Assembly: GCF_028621955.1 (NCBI RefSeq) | Contig: NZ_CP117516.1 | Span: 3,308,001 to 3,372,000, forward strand | Origin: Erythrobacter sp. BLCC-B19 | Lineage (GTDB): Bacteria > Pseudomonadota > Alphaproteobacteria > Sphingomonadales > Sphingomonadaceae | Direction: 5' to 3' | Length of the DNA: 64,000 nucleotides | In this document: positions 43,928 through 51,710 of the stretch, one piece after another | Numbering within the stretch: position 1 is the first letter of the stretch | Layout: each line of letters starts with the position of its first letter | Translations under genes and position numbers: made by a program | The notes under the pieces: generated by a model | What the model saw: the letters and a program-made list of their open reading frames with translations, nothing else | Told to the model about the DNA's origin: nothing | The model's database searches: none

Positions 43928-44721
43928 TGCCTTTCCTGAAGCCGGACCTTGTCCCAGCCATCGCCCAGCCCCGCTTTCGCCCCGCCAGCCACGCTGCGAT
44001 GCCCGATTGCTACATCGCCAATGTCAGGCCCGGCCAGCCGGTGCTCGTCGCGGTGCACGGCATCAGCCGCAACGCCGCCGAGATCGCGTTGCGCTTTGCC
44101 CAGGATCCCGCCTTTGCCGGGACAACCATCATCGCCCCGCTGTTCACCCGCGAGGCCTTTGGCCAGTATCAGCAATTGCTGGCGCGCAAGAGCGGACAGG
44201 TGCGCGCCGACCACGCGCTGATAGCGCTGCTTGACGATCTCGCCGCCGAGCACGGCATCGCGGCCGATCGCTTCGCCTTGTTCGGCTTTTCAGGCGGTGC
44301 ACAGATGGCGCATCGCTTCGCCCTGTTCCACCCCCGCCGGGTGCGGCGCCTGTGCGTGGTTTCGGCAGGGTGGTATTGTATGCCGCACACGGGCACCGCC
44401 TATCCCCACGGCATCGGCGACGGACAAGGCCGAGCCATTGTGGGGCCGGAGTTCCTCGATATCCCGACCACGGTGATCGTCGGCAACCGCGACACGCGTA
44501 TCGACGCCTCGGTCCGGCAGGACGAGATCATCAATCTGCGTCAGGGCCGCAACCGTCTGCGCCGCGCGCGCTGCTACACCCGCGCACTCCGCAGCTACGC
44601 CGAGGGCTTGGGCAAGGACAGCGCCCCCACGCTGCTGACGCTTCCGGGGATGAGCCATGACTTCCATCAATGCGTGACCGAGGGCGGGCTGCTGAAGATC
44701 GCCGCGCAGGCGTTGCTGTAG
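43927..44721 (+). CDS. Alpha/beta hydrolase, depolymerase/esterase-like
   Basis: The 264-residue protein has an alpha/beta hydrolase core with VLVAVHGISRNAAEIALRF, the nucleophile elbow FGFSGGAQMAHRFAL, and a histidine in LPGMSHDFHQC. It resembles polyhydroxybutyrate depolymerase or esterase-like proteins. There is no clear signal peptide, so it is likely cytoplasmic. Its ATG overlaps the stop of the membrane-domain gene by one base (TGATG), so it is the third gene of the same operon. Confidence 0.82.
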   Translation: MPFLKPDLVPAIAQPRFRPASHAAMPDCYIANVRPGQPVLVAVHGISRNAAEIALRFAQDPAFAGTTIIAPLFTREAFGQYQQLLARKSGQVRADHALIALLDDLAAEHGIAADRFALFGFSGGAQMAHRFALFHPRRVRRLCVVSAGWYCMPHTGTAYPHGIGDGQGRAIVGPEFLDIPTTVIVGNRDTRIDASVRQDEIINLRQGRNRLRRARCYTRALRSYAEGLGKDSAPTLLTLPGMSHDFHQCVTEGGLLKIAAQALL

Positions 44722-44774
44722 CAATCGATTTCATTTAGCGCTGCCCCGAGGGGCCATAAAGAAAAGAGCAGAAT

Positions 44775-45845
44775 ATGCGGGATTTGGGGGACTTGCGCAG
44801 GCTGGGCTGCGGCGTGCTGGCAGGATTGACGCTGGCGGGGGCATCAACAGCCCAGGCCGACGAGGGGCTCGGGCCGCTCGAGGTGCAGTGGCAGGGTTTC
44901 GACATACGACTGACCGCGGGCGCGGCAGCGCAGGGGGCGGGGTTTGACGACAATGATCCCGCCACGGATTCCCCCGATGCCAAGATCGATCTGTTCGCCC
45001 GGCTCAATGCCGAATGGACTTCGCCCGGCGGGATCCTGATTGGCTTCAACGTCGAACAGAACAGCCGCCGCCGCGCCTCCGAGGTGCTCGAGGCGGGCGA
45101 GATCTACGGCTTTGCCGCGACCGATTATGGCCGGATCGAGGTCGGCTTGCAGGACGGCCCCGCCGACACGCTCGCCTTTGCCGCGCCGCTGGTGGCGCTG
45201 GGGCAGGTGCGCGGCGAGTTTTCGCGCTATGCCGGGAGCCAGGCGCTGCTGCGGGCGCTCGATACGCAGGATGCCTTCAAGGTGATCTACCTCTCGCCGC
45301 CGGTGGGGGGCTTGCGCGGCGGGGTGTCGTGGTCACCCAAGGTGCGCCGCAATTCAGCCGCCGTGGACTCGCGCGAGCGGATCGCGCTCGACAACGCCTT
45401 CGAGTTCGGGCTGCAATACCAGCAGCCGGTGGGCGACTGGATCCTGGGGGCGAGCGCGGGCTATGCCACGGGCGAGGCCGACCCGCTGACCACCCGCGCG
45501 GACCTCAACAGCTGGAGCCTCGGGGCCGAAGCCCGCCGCGGGCCGTTCCGGATCGGCGGCGCCTATGTCGACCGCGGCGATTCCAACCGGCTCGATCGCG
45601 GCTTCGATCAGTGGGAAGTGAACGGCGGGGTTGGCTGGGTGACCCCCGAATGGGGTGTGGCAGCGAGCGCGGCCTATACCAAGGCCTCGGACCGCAGCAA
45701 CCGGCTGATCGGAGCGGGCGGGTTCTACCAGCTGCACCCCAATATCCAGCTGCGCGCCGACATCGTCCGGTTCCGCGAGGAGCAGCTGCGCGTCGGCGTG
45801 AACAAGGGCGTGGCCGCAGTGATGGAAATCGCCTTTATCATCTGA
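44775..45845 (+). CDS. Gram-negative porin
   Basis: The 356-residue outer-membrane protein has a signal peptide to about residue 28 (STAQADE). It follows with porin strands such as QWQGFDIRLTAGAAAQGAG, FAATDYGRIEVGLQDGPADT (the conserved porin GrxxxG-type segment), RYAGSQALL and a terminal FII. It resembles the trimeric general-porin superfamily. The flanking 53-base gap before it shows no ECF-type site. Confidence 0.85.
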   Translation: MRDLGDLRRLGCGVLAGLTLAGASTAQADEGLGPLEVQWQGFDIRLTAGAAAQGAGFDDNDPATDSPDAKIDLFARLNAEWTSPGGILIGFNVEQNSRRRASEVLEAGEIYGFAATDYGRIEVGLQDGPADTLAFAAPLVALGQVRGEFSRYAGSQALLRALDTQDAFKVIYLSPPVGGLRGGVSWSPKVRRNSAAVDSRERIALDNAFEFGLQYQQPVGDWILGASAGYATGEADPLTTRADLNSWSLGAEARRGPFRIGGAYVDRGDSNRLDRGFDQWEVNGGVGWVTPEWGVAASAAYTKASDRSNRLIGAGGFYQLHPNIQLRADIVRFREEQLRVGVNKGVAAVMEIAFII

Positions 45846-45849
45846 AGCA

Positions 45850-45870
45850 GGGCCGGGGATCGCCCGGCCC
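45850..45870. terminator. Hairpin between convergent porin and anti-sigma genes
   Basis: GGGCCGGG (45850-45857) pairs perfectly with CCCGGCCC (45863-45870) around a five-base loop. It lies five bases behind the porin stop and before the convergent anti-sigma stop. There is no long T-run on either strand, so termination is plausible rather than certain. Confidence 0.5.
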
Positions 45871-45879
45871 GCCTTGATG

Positions 45880-46674
45880 CTATTTCCGCTTGAGTTCGGC
45901 CAGCTCCTCAGAGCCAACCAGCGGATCGCCCGCGATCTGTTCATCAACAGCGGCCACAACGCCCACCGCCGCATCACCGCCCGCGAGCTTCATCTCGCCT
46001 GCCGGTGCTGCCCGGCGACCAAAGGCCTCGACCTGCCAGTCCCCGCCCTTCGCCGCGCAGGCAAGCGCGTCGCTGGTGGCACCGCCGCCGGGCGCGGTGA
46101 TGGTGAACTGGCGGCACAAAGCACCTGCGGTGTTGCGGAAGGTCAGCACCACCTCACCCTGCCCGAGTGCGGCAAGATCCTGCGCCTGACCACTGGGGGC
46201 GGCATCGAGCATTGCCGAAACCTCGGCACTGGCGAGCAGCAGCGCGCCCGGATCGCCGCCCGCGCCGCCCTCGCGCCCGCCCAGCAGCGGCCCGCCGATC
46301 ATCACGCCGAGCGCAAGGCTGGCAGCGAGGCCGGCGAATTGCGGCCAGCGCCAGCCGCTGCCAGTGTCATTCGCGGGCTGAGGCAGCGCGCGGGTCTGGT
46401 CGCGCCGGTCGGCGAGATTGACCACGTCCGCACCAACCGGCGCGGCGAGCGCCTCGGTCAGGCGTGCGGGAACCGATGCCTCAAGCACAGGCGCGAAGGC
46501 ATCGCGCACCGCTTGCGAGGCTATGTCATCGCCACCCTCGGCCAGCGTCATTGCCCGCTCGGCGAGGGCCGGATCGGCATTGATCGCTGCCTCGATTGCA
46601 GCGGCGAGCTGTTCGTCCGCAAGCCTCCCGTCAAGGAAGGCGGCGAGCTGGGCATCGGAGAAGGCGGGGTTCAT
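45880..46674 (-). CDS. Membrane anti-sigma factor
   Basis: The 264-residue protein has an N-terminal cytoplasmic helical part (LAAFLDGRLADEQLAAAIEA), one span near residues 112-131 (FAGLAASLALGVMIGGPLLG), and a periplasmic C-terminal half. It overlaps the sigma gene by four bases (ATGA), the common pairing of ECF sigma and its anti-sigma. There is no zinc HxxxCxxC motif, so it is not the ZAS type. It likely holds the ECF sigma until an envelope signal acts. Confidence 0.85.
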   Translation of the reverse strand: MNPAFSDAQLAAFLDGRLADEQLAAAIEAAINADPALAERAMTLAEGGDDIASQAVRDAFAPVLEASVPARLTEALAAPVGADVVNLADRRDQTRALPQPANDTGSGWRWPQFAGLAASLALGVMIGGPLLGGREGGAGGDPGALLLASAEVSAMLDAAPSGQAQDLAALGQGEVVLTFRNTAGALCRQFTITAPGGGATSDALACAAKGGDWQVEAFGRRAAPAGEMKLAGGDAAVGVVAAVDEQIAGDPLVGSEELAELKRK

Positions 46675-47183
46675 TGCACCATCCCCTCGGGCATGGCGAG
46701 CACCTTGGCCAGCGCCGCCTTGGCGCGCGACAGGCGGCTCATCACTGTGCCGATCGGCAGATCGAGCGCCTCGGCTGCGTCGCGGTAGCTGAACTCCTCG
46801 AGCATCACCAACGCGACCACATCGCGCTGTTCGGGCGGCAGGCGGTCGACCGCAGCGCGCACCTTGCGCGCCGCATCGTCCGCCTCCACCAGCGCCACGC
46901 CGTCATCGCCAGCCAGATCGATCATCGCGCTGATATCGTCATGCCCGGCGCGGTTGTGCGCGCGGCGGCGGTCGTCGATCCAGGTGTTGCGGGCGATCCG
47001 GAACATCCAGCTGTCGAGCCGGGTGCCGGGCTGCCACTGATCCCAATTCAACATCGCTTTCTCCAAGCTCGTCTGCACGACATCGTCGGCATCGGCCAGA
47101 TTCCCTGTGAGCACCCGTGCAAACCTGCGCAGACGCGGCAGAAGCGCAACCAGCGCTTGTCTTGTCGGCTCATCTGCATTCAT
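46671..47183 (-). CDS. ECF RNA polymerase sigma factor
   Basis: The 170-residue sigma-70-family protein has sigma region 2 (LRRFARVLTGNLADADDVVQ, WQPGTRLDSWMFRIARNTWID) and region 4 (RLPPEQRDVVALVMLEEFSY, AEALDLPIGTVMSRLSRAKA). It is an extracytoplasmic-function sigma. A GGAATA-N16-CGTTTT promoter just before it (47200-47227) suggests self-activation. The predicted transcript start lies about ten bases before the ATG, with no visible ribosome site, so a very short leader or internal start is possible. Confidence 0.92.
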   Translation of the reverse strand: MNADEPTRQALVALLPRLRRFARVLTGNLADADDVVQTSLEKAMLNWDQWQPGTRLDSWMFRIARNTWIDDRRRAHNRAGHDDISAMIDLAGDDGVALVEADDAARKVRAAVDRLPPEQRDVVALVMLEEFSYRDAAEALDLPIGTVMSRLSRAKAALAKVLAMPEGMVQ

Positions 47184-47199
47184 CGTGTGGCTCTTGGCG

Positions 47200-47227
47200 A
47201 AAACGGGTCAGCGGTCGGGTTTATTCC
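47200..47227 (-). promoter_or_regulatory. Predicted ECF autoregulation promoter
   Basis: Leftward GGAATA (47222-47227) is followed after exactly 16 bases by CGTTTT (47200-47205), right before the sigma gene. It mirrors the rightward promoter at 47247. Confidence 0.7.
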
Positions 47228-47246
47228 CGAAGCATAGCCGGTCGCG

Positions 47247-47274
47247 GGAATAAAGGCACTGTGTGAACCGTATC
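47247..47274 (+). promoter_or_regulatory. Predicted ECF promoter for the subtilase operon
   Basis: GGAATA (47247-47252), 16 bases, CGTATC (47269-47274), 61 bases before the subtilase ATG. With 47200-47227 it forms a divergent pair sharing a 19-base gap. Confidence 0.7.
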
Positions 47275-47335
47275 CTCATCAATGGTCAATCCGGCGGCTG
47301 CGTGATAATCTGCGGTCCGCGCGTGGGGAGAGGCG

Positions 47336-49030
47336 ATGCGTTCCAGAATACCCTTGATCGGTCTGCTTGCGTTGCTCGCCGTCCATGGCCTCCATACCAG
47401 CGCACCGCTCTCCGCCCCGCTGTTCGCGCAGGGGCCGGACGATGATGGCGGGGACGATGGGGACGACGATGACGACCCTGCCGATCCGGGCTCGGGTGAC
47501 GATGTAGCCGATCCTGACGAAGCCGATCCCGACGGGGCCGATCCCGGCGCCGATGGCGATGCGGACGCGGGCGATCCGGATGCCGGCGCGGGAGACGACG
47601 AAGGCGGCACCGACGACGGCGGTTCCGATGATGGTGGTGCTGACGATGGTGGTTCGGACGAAGGCGGCTCCGGCGATGACAGCAGCGGCGGATCGGACGA
47701 TGACGGTGGCAGCGACGACAATGGCGGCAACTCCGGCCACGGTGGCGGCGGGAACGACGACGACGATCGGGACGACGACAACTCCGGATCGGGCAAGTCG
47801 GACGATGATGATGACGACAAGGTCGACAATTCCGGCAAGGGCAATGCCGAAGACCGCGGCGACGATGACAAGGATGACATTGACGACGACGAGGCCGATG
47901 ACGCGGGCGATGACAGCGACGACGATCTTGGAAACTGGGATCTGCCCGGCGCGGAAAGTGCCGCCACCCGCGCCGAGCTGGACCTGCGCGACCGGATCGA
48001 CACCGACGACGAGGGCTTCCGCTACCGTCGCGGGGAATTTGTCGCGCTCGATCTGAGCGAGGATGACCTCGCCTTGCTCGAGGGGCAGGGTTTCGAGGTC
48101 GTCGCCCGCGAGCAGCTGGCCTCGGTCGATGGCACGCTGCTGCTGCTGCGCGGCCCGCCGCAACTGACAGGCGAGGCCGCCCGCGATGCGCTCGATGCAC
48201 TCGGCGATCCCGACAGCATCGGCCTCAACCACCTGTTCGACAGCGCCGCCACGCGCACCCGCAAGACGCGCGGGAAAGCCGCGCCCGCACGTTTGGCCTG
48301 CGGCTGCGAAATCGGGCTCATCGACACCGGCGTTGCCGCCGACCTCCCCAATTTCCGCCACGTCCAGCTCACCCAGCAGGCCTTCAACGGCAAGCAGACC
48401 GAGGCCCGGCTGCACGGCACGGCGGTGGCCTATCTGGTCTCGGGCACCAAGGGCAACCCGGCCAGCGCGACCCGCATCTATGTGGCCGACATCTTCAGCG
48501 GCCCGCGCGAGACTGCCGGGTCGAGCTTTGCGCTGATCAAGGCGCTCGACTGGCTGGCGGCGCGCAAGGTGCCGGTGATCAACATCAGCCTGTCCGGCCC
48601 GCGCAACCCCGCCGTTGCCAAGGCGATCACGCGGATCGCTGGCCAGGGCCACATCATCGTTGCCGCAGCAGGCAACGATGGCCCTGCAGCTCCGCCAGTG
48701 TTTCCCGGCGCCTACGAGGGCGTGGTCGGCGTGACTGCGGTCGATGCCCAGGAGCGGGTCTACCGCTATGCCAATCGCGGCAGCTATGTCGATTTTGCAG
48801 CGCCCGGCGTTGCGGTCGCGGCGATCGACAACAAGGGCGCACTGCGCGATGCCACCGGCACATCCTTTGCCTCGCCGATCGTCGCCGCAAGGCTCGCCGC
48901 ACGGCTGCGCACGCCCGATGCAGCCGCCTCACGCCGCGCAGTGAAGGTGCTCGAGGGCGAGGCCCGCGATCTCGGCCCGCGCGGACGTGACCCGATCTAT
49001 GGCGTGGGCCTGATCGGAGAACAGCCGTGA
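47336..49030 (+). CDS. Secreted subtilisin-like protease with Asp/Gly region
   Basis: The 564-residue protein has a signal peptide to about residue 32 (APLFAQG). A region from about 34 to 198 is almost wholly Asp, Gly, Ser and Glu. The S8 peptidase core follows: catalytic Asp330 (EIGLIDTGV), His360 (RLHGTAVAYL), oxyanion Asn447 (AAAGNDGPAA) and Ser510 (GTSFASPIVAA). The acidic region could bind calcium or keep the protein extended. A GGGGAGAGG stands before the ATG and an ECF promoter lies upstream. The next gene overlaps by one base. Confidence 0.92.
   Translation: MRSRIPLIGLLALLAVHGLHTSAPLSAPLFAQGPDDDGGDDGDDDDDPADPGSGDDVADPDEADPDGADPGADGDADAGDPDAGAGDDEGGTDDGGSDDGGADDGGSDEGGSGDDSSGGSDDDGGSDDNGGNSGHGGGGNDDDDRDDDNSGSGKSDDDDDDKVDNSGKGNAEDRGDDDKDDIDDDEADDAGDDSDDDLGNWDLPGAESAATRAELDLRDRIDTDDEGFRYRRGEFVALDLSEDDLALLEGQGFEVVAREQLASVDGTLLLLRGPPQLTGEAARDALDALGDPDSIGLNHLFDSAATRTRKTRGKAAPARLACGCEIGLIDTGVAADLPNFRHVQLTQQAFNGKQTEARLHGTAVAYLVSGTKGNPASATRIYVADIFSGPRETAGSSFALIKALDWLAARKVPVINISLSGPRNPAVAKAITRIAGQGHIIVAAAGNDGPAAPPVFPGAYEGVVGVTAVDAQERVYRYANRGSYVDFAAPGVAVAAIDNKGALRDATGTSFASPIVAARLAARLRTPDAAASRRAVKVLEGEARDLGPRGRDPIYGVGLIGEQP
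47435..47932 (+). repeat. Asp/Gly-coding low-complexity repeat
   Basis: GAC/GAT and GGC/GGT codons repeat irregularly through the subtilase gene, coding for runs such as DDGGSDDGGADDGGSDEGG. Imperfect short direct repeats make the length of this stretch likely to vary between strains. Confidence 0.8.
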
Positions 49031-49695
49031 TGCTCGGCCTGCTCGCCGCAGGAGCGGCCGCCGCTACGGCGCTGCCCGCCCCCTCCCCCATTGCCCTCCC
49101 GCATTACGAGGGCGGCGATGCTTTCGTCTTTTCCGACGGACGGGTCGAACGTGTGGTCAGGAGCAGCGGAGACACCGTCATCTGGGCCGGTCTTTCCGGC
49201 CCGAGCTATACCCGCAGCCGCAATTTCATTGTGCCGGTGCTGTCATGGCGCAGCGGCAAGGGCACCGGCAGCCGCGAGGTGCATGGCAACCCCGATGCGC
49301 TCTGGCCGATGGCCCGCCCGCGCTCGGTGCGCTTCCGGGTGGTGAGCGAAACGCGTGCCGGCCCCGAGGCATCGCTCAAGCGTTCGGTCGCCCTGTGGGT
49401 GTGCAAATCCGGCAAGCTGCGCAGCTTCGCGGTCAAGGCTGGCATCTTCGAGGCGGTCCCGGTCGTGTGTGACCGTTACTCGTCCACCACCATGCGCCTG
49501 ATCGAGCGCCGCGAATGGGACTATGCGCCCGAGGTCGGCCATTACATCCGCCGCGTCAGCATCAACTATCTGCGCGGCAGCAAGCGCGAGGTCGAGCTGA
49601 TCGCCGCCCTGTCGGGCCCTGCGGCCAGCCCCGCCCGGCTCAGCGCGCTCTCGCGTCAGGCAGTGGCTGAACGCGTCCGGCCCCGCCGGCCGTGA
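49030..49695 (+). CDS. Hypothetical exported protein
   Basis: I do not recognise this 221-residue protein. It starts with a short hydrophobic leader, MLGLLAAGAAAATALPAPSP. A mixed beta-type sequence follows with two cysteines (VALWVCKSGKL and PVVCDRY) that could form a disulfide, and then a basic tail rich in Ala and Arg. The ATG overlaps the subtilase stop (TGATG; GTG at 49027 is an alternative), so the two are coupled. Co-expression suggests it works with or is processed by the protease. Its last 56 bases overlap the convergent hydroxylase-like gene. Confidence 0.75.
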   Translation: MLGLLAAGAAAATALPAPSPIALPHYEGGDAFVFSDGRVERVVRSSGDTVIWAGLSGPSYTRSRNFIVPVLSWRSGKGTGSREVHGNPDALWPMARPRSVRFRVVSETRAGPEASLKRSVALWVCKSGKLRSFAVKAGIFEAVPVVCDRYSSTTMRLIERREWDYAPEVGHYIRRVSINYLRGSKREVELIAALSGPAASPARLSALSRQAVAERVRPRRP

Positions 49696-50245
49696 CCAGC
49701 ACCGCACCACCGCGCGGCAGCAGATCGAAGATCAGGTGGATCCGGTCGTCATCCCCGTCATTGCGGGCCTCGTGCAGCTGATCATTGTCGAACCACCACA
49801 ATTCGCCGCTGCGCATCCGCACTTCCTCGTCGCCCGCGCGCATCCACGAGCCCGATGACTTGAGCACGAGGTGATAGCGGCCACGCAGGCGGTAGTACTC
49901 GCCCCGGTCGATATGCGGATAGACGCGGTGGCCCGGCGGCAGGCAGACGATCTTGGCCCGTGACAATTCTCCGCCGAGCGCGCGCGCGGTTGTCTTGAGA
50001 AAAGCGCGGGCGAGCGGATAGGCTTGCGAACCGCTCGTCCACCGGCTTTCATGAACATCGCGCCTTTTGCGTTCGCCGATGGCTGAAGCTCTCAGGCCGC
50101 GCAGGGGAATTGCCAGCGCCTCGCGCTGCACCCTGACCTTTTCCTGTCGCCCGCGATGAGCTTCGAAGGCAGCCGTGTTTGCAGCTATTTCGGCGAGCAG
50201 GGGGACGGTGTCGATGTGTGCCTGGAGCAGCCTGAAGTTCTTCAT
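49640..50245 (-). CDS. Aspartyl/asparaginyl beta-hydroxylase-like protein
   Basis: The 201-residue protein has the metal and 2-oxoglutarate layout of the aspartyl/asparaginyl beta-hydroxylase fold. HxD sits in RVYPHIDRGEYY, RYHLVLKSSGSWM follows, then GELWWFDNDQLHEARN with the later metal histidine, and IHLIFDL with the oxoglutarate arginine nearby. Such enzymes hydroxylate Asp or Asn side chains of proteins or peptides. No signal peptide is seen. An ECF-type promoter lies upstream at 50285-50312. Its 3' end overlaps the exported-protein gene by 56 bases. Confidence 0.82.
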   Translation of the reverse strand: MKNFRLLQAHIDTVPLLAEIAANTAAFEAHRGRQEKVRVQREALAIPLRGLRASAIGERKRRDVHESRWTSGSQAYPLARAFLKTTARALGGELSRAKIVCLPPGHRVYPHIDRGEYYRLRGRYHLVLKSSGSWMRAGDEEVRMRSGELWWFDNDQLHEARNDGDDDRIHLIFDLLPRGGAVLVTAGGAGRVQPLPDARAR

Positions 50246-50284
50246 TGGGCAGTTTCCCGTCGCTTGGAGATTGCGATCGGATCA

Positions 50285-50312
50285 ATAACGAAATGCCCTC
50301 GGCTGTTATTCC
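50285..50312 (-). promoter_or_regulatory. Predicted ECF promoter for the hydroxylase gene
   Basis: Leftward GGAATA (50307-50312), then 16 bases, then CGTTAT (50285-50290), 39 bases before the hydroxylase-like start. It is the fifth site with this exact spacing in the region. Confidence 0.65.
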
Positions 50313-50443
50313 CGCAAACCACGACACGTCGCGGGCGACGCGTCCAGCTGCCCGGCAGAGCGTTGGGTGCTTTGCGCAGGAAGCGTCCCTCGGCGAGCGG
50401 CACCACGTCGGCCTCAAGCCGGATCGTCGGAGCCGTGCAGCCG

Positions 50444-50824
50444 TCACTTCACGTCGAACGTCACGGTTCCGCTCATCGCGTGCCCATCGGCGGCTGCGGC
50501 TTGCCAGCGGACGTCGTAGGTGCCCTTGGGCAGGGGCTTGGCAAGCGTCAGGGTCAGCGTCTTGCCGTCCGCCGACCAGCTCGCCGTGAAGTTGCGGATG
50601 GCCATTTCGCCATGGTCCTTCATGCCCGGCATCGCCGTCATGATGATAGCCGCGCTTGCCGTGCCCCGATTGACCGGCTGGCTGAAGGTCAGAGTGATTG
50701 CCTTGGGCGCCTTTGTTTCGGCCCCGGCCGCCGGGCTCGATGCAGCGAGAGTGACGTGCGCCCATGCCGCACCGGGCGCGAGGGCGAGGAGAGCAAGGGC
50801 AGCGAAGAAAGCAGAGATGCGCAT
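50444..50824 (-). CDS. copC: CopC-like periplasmic copper protein
   Basis: The 126-residue protein has a signal peptide ending in AWAHVTL, giving an N-terminal His, and the CopC fold with HVTLAASSPAAGAETKAPKA. The C-terminal copper-II histidine region is AAADGHAMSGTVTFDV. CopC binds copper in the periplasm. It is the last gene of the merR-copA-copB-copC transcript. Confidence 0.88.
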   Translation of the reverse strand: MRISAFFAALALLALAPGAAWAHVTLAASSPAAGAETKAPKAITLTFSQPVNRGTASAAIIMTAMPGMKDHGEMAIRNFTASWSADGKTLTLTLAKPLPKGTYDVRWQAAAADGHAMSGTVTFDVK

Positions 50825-50846
50825 GGGTGTTTGTCCTCGGTGTCGA

Positions 50847-51710
50847 TCAGAACCAGAAGCGAATGCCGGCGATGAAACTTGTGGTGGACGGAGCCTCGCC
50901 GCGCAAACGCGCGAAGTCCGCGCTCGTGCCCGTCCGCCATGCTTGCTCGATGCCGATATAGGGCGCGAACTCGCGGGCGATCTCGTAGCGCAGCCGCGCC
51001 CCGATCTCGATCCGGTCGAGCCCTGCGCCGATCCCCAGTTCGGGCACGTCCTGCGCCGCAAGGTTCGCCTCGATGCGCGGCTGCAGGATCAGGCGCTGGG
51101 TGATGCGCTGGTCCACCTCGGCCTCGATCCGCGCGGTGAGATCGCCGCGATGGGAGAGGAATAGCGCAGCATCGACCTCGAAACGGTATGGGGCGAGGCC
51201 CTGAACGCCGATGACGGCGTGAGTGGTGTCCGGCCCCGCGAAGTCCTGGCGCACGCCAGCCTGAATGTCCCAGAAGGGCGCGATCGCCTTGGCATAGAGC
51301 GCCTGCACCTCGGCATCCTCGGGCCTCTCGCCGAACGCGCCTTTCCCTTCGCTCTTGAACCACAGGCGCTGTGTCGGGCCGCCATAGTAGCCCTGGATGT
51401 CCCAGAGATAGGTATCCTTGCCATCGCGAACCTGCGCCTCAAGCCGGTCGCCCTGGAGCCAGAAGACCGGGAAATCGCCATGCTCGCGCCGCAGCGCTGC
51501 GCGCGAGGCCGCCATCGCATCCGCGCCCCAGATCGCATCGGCAGCGCGGGGCGGACCGCTCCCGGCTTCAGGCGGCGGCGGGGTCTCCATTGCAGGGCCA
51601 GGGGACGCCTCCTGCTTGTCCATCTCGGGCATTTCGTGCCCGGCGTGCTGGTCCTGCGCGGCGAGCGGCGCTGCGTTCAACAGCACGAGGAATCGGAGGG
51701 CAGCCCTCAT
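50847..51710 (-). CDS. copB: CopB outer-membrane copper-resistance protein
   Basis: The 287-residue protein has a signal peptide to about residue 19 (PLAAQDQ) and a His/Met-rich segment (HAGHEMPEMDKQ). A barrel-like domain follows with WDIQAGVRQDFAGPDTTHAV and RLRYEIAREFAPYIGIE, ending RFWF. These are the CopB hallmarks. It overlaps copA by four bases (ATGA). Confidence 0.93.
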   Translation of the reverse strand: MRAALRFLVLLNAAPLAAQDQHAGHEMPEMDKQEASPGPAMETPPPPEAGSGPPRAADAIWGADAMAASRAALRREHGDFPVFWLQGDRLEAQVRDGKDTYLWDIQGYYGGPTQRLWFKSEGKGAFGERPEDAEVQALYAKAIAPFWDIQAGVRQDFAGPDTTHAVIGVQGLAPYRFEVDAALFLSHRGDLTARIEAEVDQRITQRLILQPRIEANLAAQDVPELGIGAGLDRIEIGARLRYEIAREFAPYIGIEQAWRTGTSADFARLRGEAPSTTSFIAGIRFWF

